Source: Trileptium ribeirensis
Taxonomy: Eukaryota > Nematoda > Enoplea > Enoplida > Thoracostomopsidae
Direction of reading: 5' to 3'
Assembly: GCA_030248225.1 (NCBI GenBank)
Contig: JASANE010029238.1
Location: forward strand, 1 to 64,000
DNA length: 64,000 bases
Position numbers and translations under genes: made by a program. The notes under the pieces are model-generated. The model worked only from the letters and a program-made list of their open reading frames with translations. It was not told the DNA's origin and searched no databases. Shown one piece after another: positions 22,901 to 34,900 of the stretch; within the stretch, counting starts at the first letter, position 1, and the number at the start of each line of letters is the position of its first letter.

Positions 22901-25900
22901 ATCAGAGCTTAACCGGATTCTAAGACGAAGCTCAAATATCTCTACGACGATGACAAATGAATCCAGTAGCGTGAAACCGGCGCTACGGTTACAAGTCCAT
23001 ACGACTCGCCCGAGTGATTCATCGATGCCGTTAATAACTAGTCACAATGGAAATGACATTAGTCAGCAGCAACCCCAGGAACAACCGTATTATCAAATTG
23101 TCACGACAGGAGGCGTACCCGGTATTCGCAATCCGCTTTTGAGAAAACGAAAGGCCTCAATTGGGTACGTATGTCATATATAGTGCGTTTAATATTTTCT
23201 GCCTTCTAGCAATGCATTTATCTCTGTTGATACCGTTAGTTTAGATGCATTAGTTCACTGATCATGATTATGTTTAACCATTTAGCACCCTATTTAATTT
23301 GCTCATCATGCAACGGATCGGAACCGGTTTGTTCGATTACAATAAGCCTACATAGGTGTTACATATTTAGCTCTAAGTCATATTTACATCTCGGAGGTCC
23401 CGCAATCCGCTCACGGCGTAGCCCTTCGTCACCGGCTACTACCTAGGCCGACACCGACAAATCTTGCGCACCTATGGTCTAGGTATGCATAAGCTATATA
23501 CGCCATGTAAAGTTCATTTTAAAATGCTTAACTATATTAGCTGCCAAAATATATTCGACAGGCATAAACTGAAGTGCAACATCACCTGCTTTGACGCCGT
23601 ATCGCTTCCTTCTGTGGACCTCTGATCATCATAGATGTAGCCTGCACGATTACTGGGCTGCTACTCTGAACATTTTAAAATAGTTCCGCCACAATAATGG
23701 GTATTATAAATTATAACATTTGATGAAGCATGACATAATAATAATTAATAATCTTAAATATTTGTAGATCTCTAATGCGGCGTTCACGTTATAATGTCCC
23801 CAATGTATCCCACACAGTGTCAGACACACTGTTGACAACAGGGTGTCTTAGACACCCCCATGTTTTTATTAAATTTTTTCAACGGTAGCTAGCTACGCGT
23901 ATTACCAATTGCCGACAGTGTCAGGCACACCGTGTCTTCTGGCAGTTTTATTGACACTGTTCGGAATTATTTGAGCAATTTTCATATGGGCTAGATACAA
24001 ATATCGAGAATTTAGGAAAAACTCCACAGGACAGTTGACTAATAAACCGCATTCGCTACACACGGTGTCCGTTATAGTTAATTCGCGCCAAATTGGTAGC
24101 TAAGGGTGTGTACGATACTGTCTAGAAAAAATTTAGTAGCTAAGGGCGTGTCGTACACCCTCGGCATTTGATTTACAGTATGGGTGTCACCCTGACTGTC
24201 TATACGGTAGGGTCGCGACTACAGGGGGTCAAAAGTTCCAAACAGCGGGGACATTATAACGTGAACGCTGCATAAATTAAATAATTAATTATAATCTAAT
24301 TAATCTAATTAATATCTTAAAGATTTGCATTTACAGGGTTGGGAGTACAATTTGTCGTTTTCGCATTAATGATTGCGAAGACTTAGTGTTTTATACAATT
24401 TCTGGGAGTAAAATGTTGCGCTATAATTATTGATTAGACAAAAAATCATCAACCATGGCCAAATAAACATAATGTACTTAATAGGAAATGACAGCATAAT
24501 CTTAAAATAGGAAATTTGATATCACATATGATTTAACGAGTTATGGTTTTCGAAAGCGAATTCGTGCTTCATCCCTCTAAAAGTCTATGATATCAAATGC
24601 ATCGGAGATTACATGTAGAATTTATTCGACAACAATAGATTTGATCAATGTAGTTAATAAACTCTGGTTAACATACTCACATGCTGTGATTGTATGCAAA
24701 AGTACGAGTAACCTTGGAGTAAAATATATATTGTGATAAACAAAGAACATCATAAAATGCGGAAATTCAAAAATCAAGGTTCTATTTTTCATTAACCATC
24801 AGTAAAATAATGACATAGCTCGTGTTTGGCAGATTTGTGCTATACATGTATCATGATATTAGGCACCATAATCAGACAAATTATAGAAGATTAGATATAA
24901 CTCAACAACTGATGTTTTATAGCTCGTTGAATTACCGCGTTCCTTTAGCTAGAGCATTTATTGTTCTCTGGAAATGTAGAACTGAAATGTTTAAAAATCG
25001 TTATTGTCCGCATTGTCGTTAGTTATCGTATGCAAACAATAACTGACTTGTTTACATTTTCACCAATATCCTCGCTTTATAAAATATAGCTATGTCACTA
25101 ACCTAACGTTTTCAAGCTAGCATCTAATATTGCTGTTGTGTTTTTCAACGTTATTGCAGAGAAAACAGTTCTTGTGTTTTGCAGATCTCACAATCATTCA
25201 GGCCTTCCTCCAATGAAGTATGCCGGGAATTCAGTGATCAACACCCGTACAAGTACATCAGCATCGCCAACAGCTAGTAATGAGGCAGTAGCAGCAAAAT
25301 TATCGTCTTCAACAGCAAATGGTATGACGCAACCCACGACAACCGATTGCTTTACGCTGCATAGACAACAAAAGGAAACATTTCAACAAAATGGATTATT
25401 ATCATCACCCAAAAGTAGTATTGATGAGACATCATTTCTACGTCATATTTCAACAGCAAAACCTACCTTCTTCAGCAATAATATTCCACCATCACTTACC
25501 GAAAATACATCGCTACTTGATCGTATTCAACAACAGTTATGTCATCAGCAGCAACAGCAGAAGCAGCAACAACAGCAGCAAAAATCATTCCAAAACATTA
25601 ACGATAAGCGGCAAACCATGCGACATTTCGACTCCGGTGTAACGACTGGATTTAATGGAATTTTAGGAAACTCTGTAGCCACAACCGGAAGACTTCCAAG
25701 TCAAAACCCAACGTCAATCACACACACTGTTAATTCTGACTGGGAAGCATACAATAAAGAATGGAAAACGATTGAAGAGGTTAATTTATTTGATTCCTGC
25801 TTTGTTTTGGCTTCAGGTTCCAAAGTTTTGTTGATGTGACAAAATATTTTCTTTGCACGTCGGTAGCAAATTTTTTTTATGATTTCTCAAGCATAGTTCT

Positions 25901-28900
25901 GATCAGTACAGTGGCAAACATTGTTTATTAATTTCCTAAATTGCTTGTTTTTGAGTAGATATAAATCCCGATGCTGCGTTGAGAGCATTCGGTAACTAAC
26001 TTTATATATACACTATAATTTTACATAAAGTTATATTGATTTTATATTGTCTTAGATGTGCTGATGCACATAAGGCGCAAGATAAAACCAGTTTAATATG
26101 AGTTTAATTTATTCTGGTTGACCGATCTTAATTCTGTTTTTTACTTGTAAAAGGGGAGCATTGAGGCAGTCCAGCGGCACCATATACGCCATAACTTATG
26201 CACTGTGTACATTACAGCTAAGTTGGATATGTCTTTAACAGGTCACCGTCTGTCAAAAAGAAATGTGCGCACATTTGGCAGTAAAATATTGGTGTTTTCT
26301 CGTTCGCGCATTTCTCTGAGTGACATATATTACTGTTATAGCAAGCCATATGAGGTTACATTGCTACTCTTGGGTGCGCTGAAATGAGTGGCCTAATCAG
26401 CCTTTCAAACCCCATCTTCTCACTTATATATCTACCTAAATTGTTACTTCTACTTCACCAGGAACATACAAGTTTCAACCTGAAGCAAGGCCAATCTTTG
26501 TGATCGTTGTTCTAAGAAAGTCAACTTGTCCACATTGAACATTTTATAAAGTTTGTTTCACAGTACATATGCAACCAGAAGGCAGTTGGGAATTCCTTTC
26601 CTGTAAAAGTTGCATTTTCTAAAATAACAGTAACAGCCCGGAATCCCAAGATAAAGTACGTTTGACAGGTCACCAAGTGCAGAGTTCGGTGCATACACTG
26701 AATGGGTTACTTGAAACTACATTAGAAAGGTGGACGTAAGGGAGGGCGACATGTCGGCCCCCTTTGGGTTAAGACAAAAAAATTGGGTGCCCAATAAATA
26801 AGTTCTCGGCGTATCTCATATTTAAAAGGCGTAAAGCATAGGTGCCGAATATGCGTCGATTTAGGAGGGTAGGATGTCAGCGGAGGGAGGTCGTCGGAGG
26901 TGGTCTTTAGATTAAAAATCTCATTTGAGCCCAGCTACTTCAGCCACATTTTTCTATAGCTTCGTTCAGCAAACGAAAATTTTCAGTTCGGTTTTTCAAT
27001 TTTAATGAAATTACAACGAATATTAATTTCTCGGAGACGTCAGCTGCTTTGTGTTTCTTTTCTTTTTGCGCTAAACCATAAAGCGATCCATACCCGTATC
27101 CCGAACCATACCCACAGCCGAATTCGTACCCACAGTAACGTGAAAGCCCGCGGTAAAGTCCATATTGACCGCCGTACTCAACGTAGTGTGGCTCACGGAC
27201 AGTTTTGCCACTTTAACCCAATTTTTGCTAAAACTTTAAATACATAAATATTGCTTTGCCTTTAGGTGCTAGTCCTCCTAACCAGTTTTCTTGTCCATAA
27301 ACCACGAAACAAGATTCCCTTTCGTCTGAAACAGTTATTTATATTATTATCCATGTTAGCATAGTTCGATATATTGTATTATTCAATGGCAATAAGGCAA
27401 CCAATCAGATTATGAAAACAAGGATTTTGCGGCCGGGCACCTGCACCATTTCGAAACGCAGCGGACACTACGTGTTGGATCACGGAGCCAAATCAACGGC
27501 TGCGAACCGAGGGTGGAACTTAGAAAAGTAGATCTCTGATAATGGCCTTTAGCGAAGCGGCAGTCAAAATATTAACCGCTCATAGGCACATAACAGTTGT
27601 GACAAAAGCTCTTTTTACCATTTATTCTGCTTTTCAGATTTTCGCCGGACTTGTTTCAACAATGGACCAGCTGCGATACGCTTTGGTCTTATTTCAACAC
27701 CACGTCAGGCTTGCTCAGGTTTGGAATGGTCATGATCGTTCGCAGACCGCGTCAAATACCACAAACCATCGCAAAGATAACACTGAAAAATTGGACGAAA
27801 TTAAGCGAAAAGCTGGTGAGTTAAATATTTTCAATAACTTTGTAGGAAACTTGATTTATTATTTGACCTGGACACCACAACAAAAAAGTGATAAACTTAG
27901 TACAGCGAGCCACATCAATTAATATTTAGCGTACTATGATCTTTTTTCGATTTGAGACAAACATTGTATAAATTTTATTAGCCGAATGCATTCGTTGTCT
28001 ATAGTGGTGAAGCAGACCCTAGAATTTACAGTGTCACTTCTCACAGCCGTCAGGCTGTGTCATTGTTTTCGGGTTTTGTGTAACTGTGTATTAGATATCA
28101 TATTCTTTTAAATTACTCAGATATGGTATTTTCACACACCGTCTCAACTAACAACAACTTTGATATTAATTCCAACAACTGTACTTTCGCAACTACTTAT
28201 TTGGAAAGATGGACGAGGAGTTCAGCGTACTTTCCTCAGCTAGGTCTTGTACCGGCGTATAATGTTCTACCTGATGTATGGGTCAATCGGGCTATGAGGT
28301 TAAACGCAATATGTGGTGAAAAATTAAAAAATTTTCGTCTATACTTTCATGAGGTGTAATCGTAGTTGTAATAACAATCTTGCATTAATGTTGTAACGCA
28401 GTAACAAAGAAACAGGATGATATATTTTTACCAGAAAATTTGCAACTATTGGTTTCGGATTTGCAATGTTTTACGGCGTATCATGCTTGGAACGCTATTT
28501 GTCGCGATCTTTTAGTGAGTCCCAACGTGACGGTTGCCTTTGCCTACAACTTGGAAGAACATGTGTGTGCTTGTCCATGCTTGAGTTCAGAATCTCGACT
28601 GTTAAAACCTACTTTTTGCAGAATTAAAGTTTTGTTGAGCAAAACGAAAGGTAATAATATATATTTTTATGGTGCCTTTATAGAAAATATAATTTTCTAT
28701 GCCGGTACCTTTTCCTTTTCTACTTTCGAACTTGTATTCTTATCGTATAGCCGAATGGCTAAGTCTGTGTGAGACATTTGACCTTAGGTAGTTTTTCACA
28801 TAATTTTCCATGGACATCATGTACATGTCAGCACGCACTGCGGTATGGCAGGCCGGAGGAATGCCGTCTTTCAGCCCGACAGCATTGCAACCTACAAACC

Positions 28901-31900
28901 TTATTTACAGATTTGGGTACCTAATTTGAACATAGCAGACTAGTAAATTTGAGTAGATACTGCGCCTTTCTAGAACAAGCAACGATAATGTGGAGTACCC
29001 GGGTACTCAGGTATACGGGTAGTTTAATCCGCTCAAGCTCAGGTAACCTGGTAGCGATTTACTATCCGATGCCCATGCCTAATCCAAACCACTTTTCGGT
29101 GTGTGTCTAAATAAAGTTCTTGGCCTTTGCAAACCTAAGCATAACTCAATTTTTTGCTAAAGTTAATAGCCTCAAAGAACAATAGATTTTGCATCTGCTA
29201 GCTCAAATCCTTTGTAAAAGTTTCGAGGGGTGGCAGGCAAAGCTTGAGCCAAACTGAGTCGAATGTGAAAATTTTAGGTCTCTGTTACCTTCAATATACG
29301 GGAAGAAATTGTCTTAATACGCTTATATTTTTAAGATAGCAAAAATGAACAAAGGTTTTGATATATGTATTTTAGGGGCCGTTTGTGCCTGTTCGCAAGT
29401 TATTGTAGCTCTAATTTGGTCGCGATACACTTTAGACAACATTTGATTCACCGTGAGAAACGAAGTGTTCAGTTTGAAGCACGTTTCCTACTGTGGCTTA
29501 TAGTTCGATTCGTTATTCAAACCCGCATTTCATTCCAGTTTCCCGAGATATCGGCCGAAATCCAAGGCTAAATTGTCCATTTTAATCTTAGATCTCTGCG
29601 TTCTTTGGTTTTCAGTATCTTTAACAGTAACATCTCGTTGTATTTTTTGCATTTTTAGACAGCTTAAAGTGATTCACTTTGTGCTCATTTACTATATTGT
29701 GTAAAAATGCGAGGAAAATGTTGAAAGAAGTAACTTTTTTGTCTGTTGTCATCAATAGCAATAGACAGAATTTGCTTTTCCACAGTAACAGTGTTCTTCC
29801 ATACGGTTGCTGGACGGATAAAAATTGTCCAAACATAAAGCATATTGTGCTGTACTATGAACCGGCTCGAGCTTTTTTGCTGAAGGTAGGCTGGGCTGAA
29901 ACACATGGTCGGCTCGGCGATTTAAATTTCAGGTTCGGCGCGGCTCGAAAAAATTGGTATCGGCTCTATTCGAGCTGGAGCCGAAACTCGTCCCCGACTT
30001 CTGACCTACATGTGGAAGCTCGAAAAACGTGGAGCGTATCTTAATCCGATCCCTCAATTGCGAGCACGAAATAGCCGACAATGAACAAAAGGAGTAGTCC
30101 AAATAAAAATTGTTAAAAATTAAAATTGTTTGTTCAAATCTAGCGCGTATATGTGTAGGTGTATAAAATTCCCCACTTCAGCCAGCATGCTAGTCGGCGA
30201 CGAAGCAATTGATACGCGAGCGAAATTAACGTTATTGAGACGCCCTATATTTCATGAAAATAGTTATTTATGTGATTGTACTAATGTAGTATTTAAGCAG
30301 ACGGTTAACCGGTTAACCGGTTATTTTAAGAACCGGTTAACCAGTCACTTTTTTTGCAATAACCAGTTAACTGAACAATTTCGGTTAACCAGTTAACTAA
30401 TGGGTTAACCGATCCGTGCCAATGTATAATTAAAACATTGCTCTAGAGTTGATTAAAAACACAGAGTGGTTGGTATCATTTTCCTAGTTGTAAAAGCATC
30501 TGCAAAATATGCCGCACATACTTATGGCTCATTTTATTATTAATGGGATGTACTAAATTTTGATTAATCATTTAATGTTTAAGTTAATTTGTCTACTTTG
30601 TAATGTTTTATAGACTCGAACCTGCACCAGGAATTGAACCAGAGCAATGCGGGTTCAAGTGGCGGACGCATACTACAGAGTTATCTAGAGCCGTTGCTCA
30701 GTTTCTTAAGAAACCTAGCAAATTGAGAGAATAACAAACCACATGCAACCGAATATAACACCATATCGCTACAATACACACAGTGCAGCAATATTCGATG
30801 TTTCCGGCTTGGTAACAGTGGGAATTAACGGAATAAACATATTCAGGAGCTTAAAATAAACCTTTAGTAAATCGATGATAAGTTTATCTTATTCTTAATG
30901 TTGATTGTGTTACAACTATAGTGAATTTGTCGAGTCAATTTAAAGCTGAATAAAACGTGAAACAGTTGGATCTGATACAACGTAGTAAACAGATCTGTGT
31001 AACAGCCTATTTTTTAATTGGTACGGTCTAAAGTCTTATAAATTTATCGAGTCAATTTGAGGCTGAATTAATCGTATATATGGCGTATTTTTGCAGAAAA
31101 ATGGTATCTATCGTTGTCATTTAAAATAAAAAAAATGTCATACGTTTGCGATTAGACTTTTGCAGACGAAGCACTCCAAACAATGAAGCGACAAGCAATA
31201 AACGAACTACATAGAGCAGTTGCCGCTGCTGAGCAAAAAGCTGCGAAAACAATCGCATCGGAACGGGTGCAGATGGAAAATGCATTACGGGAAACGCAAA
31301 AGCTTCTCCTTGTACAAGAAGACACTGTTGAAGTGAGCCAATATAGATGATTTGTGGCTCTTTGATAGATTCCTCCCAGCCTAAGCTGGATGATGAGCAT
31401 AAAACATGGGACGTTGTTAAGGTAAGGTTTTAAGCTTAAGCTTACAATTAGTCTATGCACTGTTTTAGAGTCAGGCTGGGGTGGTCATTCTATGAAAGAC
31501 CCTGACGTTTTATGGCTAGTTGTTATAAAATTACTATAAATCAATTCGCTAAGTAGCTTCTACAATGTTCCAATTTACCACTATTTTAGAGAATGACGTG
31601 TAAATTGTCATTTCTTTCAACAAGGGAATATTACACCAAATATTTAGGGAAATTTCAGTTTCGTTAAAATAAATATGCCGAAAAATAAAAAGTTTTGACA
31701 AATTTTAGTATAATCATGTCTCCGAATAAACAAATACCTACCAGATATTTGCAGAAATTTCACCGCCGTTGAAGGAAAACACACAGAAAGCAAAAATTTA
31801 ATCTTGCTTATTGATATTGTCCTGTCTTCGAACACAGAAATACCTGCCCAACATTTGCAAAAAATTCACCGCCGTTGAAAAAATTACCTACAGTCAAAGT

Positions 31901-34900
31901 AAAAAATATTGGTATATTTAAATATGTAGTACGTAAAGTGCAAACTGTGTTTTTACGAAAAATATCTAGCTATGGCAACTTAATTTTTCCAGTAAAGTCT
32001 GGAAAGTTGACTGCTATAGTTCCCTTTCCTAGTGTACAAGGTATATATGGTTATAGGGGTGAGGATTACCGCCCACCATCGGCGCAAAGCTTCGACCTCT
32101 CCCTAAGAGGCGCCTCAACCCCACACCTCTCCACGCCCCGGTTACCACTCCTGATACCTCGGTCATGAGCATGTGCTACACAAAGCTATATCATACCGCA
32201 AAAAATTAAATGTGTTTCGCAAAATTATAATTGCTATCGAATTATTTATAGGAGGCCATGGTCTGCTACCATAGGTTGGCTACCATAGGTCACTGGAAGA
32301 TGAGTTTCAGTAACTACAGTAGAGGACATTTAAACGTGGATCACGTGGTGCAGTTGGTACCAAGTATTCAGTTACCATGCGATCGCATGGCCAAAGAATT
32401 GGTTGATGCACCAACGTGGAAAGTCATCATACCAAAACGTGAAGAGTGGGCCACGGCCTCACTCACTGAAGAACAGAACACCATCAATTGCTACACAGAT
32501 GGTTATACATTGGAACTGCCTAACGGACCACATGTCTTGTGCTGGCATAGTCATAGAAAACATGTTAAAACATTCCTGACCACTTCAGTGTTTCAGGCTG
32601 AAGTCTATGATATCATAGACTGTTCCTACATGCTACAACAGAACAAACTGTGGAACAAATCTATATGTATTAATTCAGACAGCCAGGCGGCAATTCATGC
32701 AATTTCAGGTAGACACGTATGCTTCATACTAGCACACGACTGCATTAACAGTCTTAGGTCACAATGTCAGAATAATAGAATCATGTTAAGATGGATTCCT
32801 GGTCATAAAGGATACATGGGAAATGAAAGTGCAGACGAACTAGCAAAGCAGGGATCAAAGAAGAAATATATCGGGCCAGCACCCATGCTCCCTATTCCGG
32901 CCAGCAATATTCATCTTGAAAGCAGGAAACGGGCACTCTCGTTAATTCAGGGGTTATGGGAAACAGCAAAAGGGTATAGACAAACTAAACTCTTTCTACC
33001 GACGCTACATAAGCAATATCTTAGAAAGATGAATAAGATAAGGCTGAGGTAGGCTGTAAACTTAATTACAGGCCATAACATGCTGAATTATAACATGTAC
33101 AATGTGAAATTGACCGATATCCAGCAATGCAGCATATGCAATGAGAGGGATACCGCAGAACACCTCATACTGCGCTGCCCGGGTGAGGACCAACTGTGGT
33201 CCAAAATTTATGGAAAGAATAAAATTTGAGGACATCCACTCTGGGGGATTATGAAGATAATCAGGTTTTCGACAGAATGTAGGAGACTTGAGTGAAGTGG
33301 TTCCGAACGAGATGGTGTAATGGACACTTCTTCTATAATTTAAACACGGGTCGGGCAGTCCCTTCCTTGATACTCTTTTCTGTCCCTTTATCTATCTATC
33401 GGATTAGTCTGCTGAGGACCGTAACAGCAAAGAAATATATACATTAGCGAAGTGCTTGTCGCTAATTAAAGACAGCATGTTTTAGTTCTTTGGATATATA
33501 CACATGAAATTGTTGCAGGTTGCGGTAGAGAAATATTTATTTTAAGCCGAAGATTGCACTAACATGCTATTATACGCCAGGATAGATGCTTACAGCGTTA
33601 CCCATCCCCACCCCCTCTGGTACGAAGCCGAACCCCGCGCCTTCCAACAGGTTGCTGGATCCCACTGCACCGAAGGTGCCATTGCCCGGCGGTGCCTACA
33701 CCAGCTATATATACCATATGTGTAAAAATTCAGTACCATATTCAAGCACAAAAAACTAAAACAATGTCATTGCTTGTTACCTACGTCATACTTTTCTTCC
33801 TGTCAACAAAGGTCTCAAATCTGCAGGTTTTGCAAAACTCAAACGCAATACATGGTAGAGCTGAAAAATGCAGATTTGCAGGCCCTGGCTCAGCTCGACT
33901 ATTTCGGAGCCATGTCATGCACAGCTCTTCCGATGGCAATCCAGAGTCGGCTCTAATAGACAGATCACAAGCTGTGGCTCGGTTCGGCGCTTCAGACATC
34001 ACGGCACGCTCGGCTCGACTGTAACCGAGCTGAAGCCAGCCGGGCTGAGTCTAGAAACTAAATTCTCACCTCTAATACGTGACAAGCGAAGTCTAAAGTC
34101 GGAAGCGATGGTTACAATTTTATGCGATCAGTAAAATAACCAAAACCAAACTGTCTGTTTATTTGAAACAAAGGAAATACAGCATACAAAATTGTTAGTT
34201 CTTAATCAGGTACCAAGGAATTGTTATGAATCTGTAGGAGTTAACTAAAATAAAACATGTAATAAAGCCATTTGAAGCATATTCGGTGAGTACTATGCAT
34301 TCCTTAGCTTTCAAAAATTCATTCATAAACAAAAAGCATCTTCCGCATTTATTTTTCGAGGGGCAGAACAAATGGTGTTCTTTAAATAACACGGAGGCAA
34401 CTGTATCTGCCCGTCACTTTCCCTTGGCTGTTTAATATCCGTGATGTGTTTTTAAGGAATGGTTTATGGGAAATTGAATCCTTTGTATCGTCTTTAGTTA
34501 TTAAACTTATGTTTTTTTTAATTTCTGTTTCAAGATGAAAGTATTTATTCAAATTGCATAATCATACGTGCTCACAGGGAGAGACGGGTGTTATTTCCCT
34601 AAGGCACGGATCTCCCCTCGCCGCGATTCTGAACCCCTTAAGAGGTAGCCCGGCCCTCCTCCCCTGAGGGTGCCCACAACCACCCCTCTCCACCTGCTAG
34701 CGTTGAACGCGCGTGGTAAAGTTTTGCAAAAGTAGGCCAAAATCGGGGGAAGACAAGTAAAAATTGTCCAAAATTGGCATAAATCACGTAAAATTAGGCA
34801 AAAACCGAGAAAAGTGGCAAAAACTAAGAAAAAATTTTAGTCATAAAATATTTCGAAATTTTGTCCTCCCTAACAACCTCTACCCACCGCCTACCGGCTG

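Noticed and set aside
25160..25184. Earlier exon-4 start at the acceptor ending 25159
   Set aside because: It would break the reading frame after the phase-2 donor of exon 3, whereas the acceptor ending 25184 restores it.
27005..27247. 80-codon frame in MTG intron 4 as an additional exon
   Set aside because: Exons 4 and 5 join directly through NHR2 in the family register, leaving no room for an inserted exon; no homology seen.
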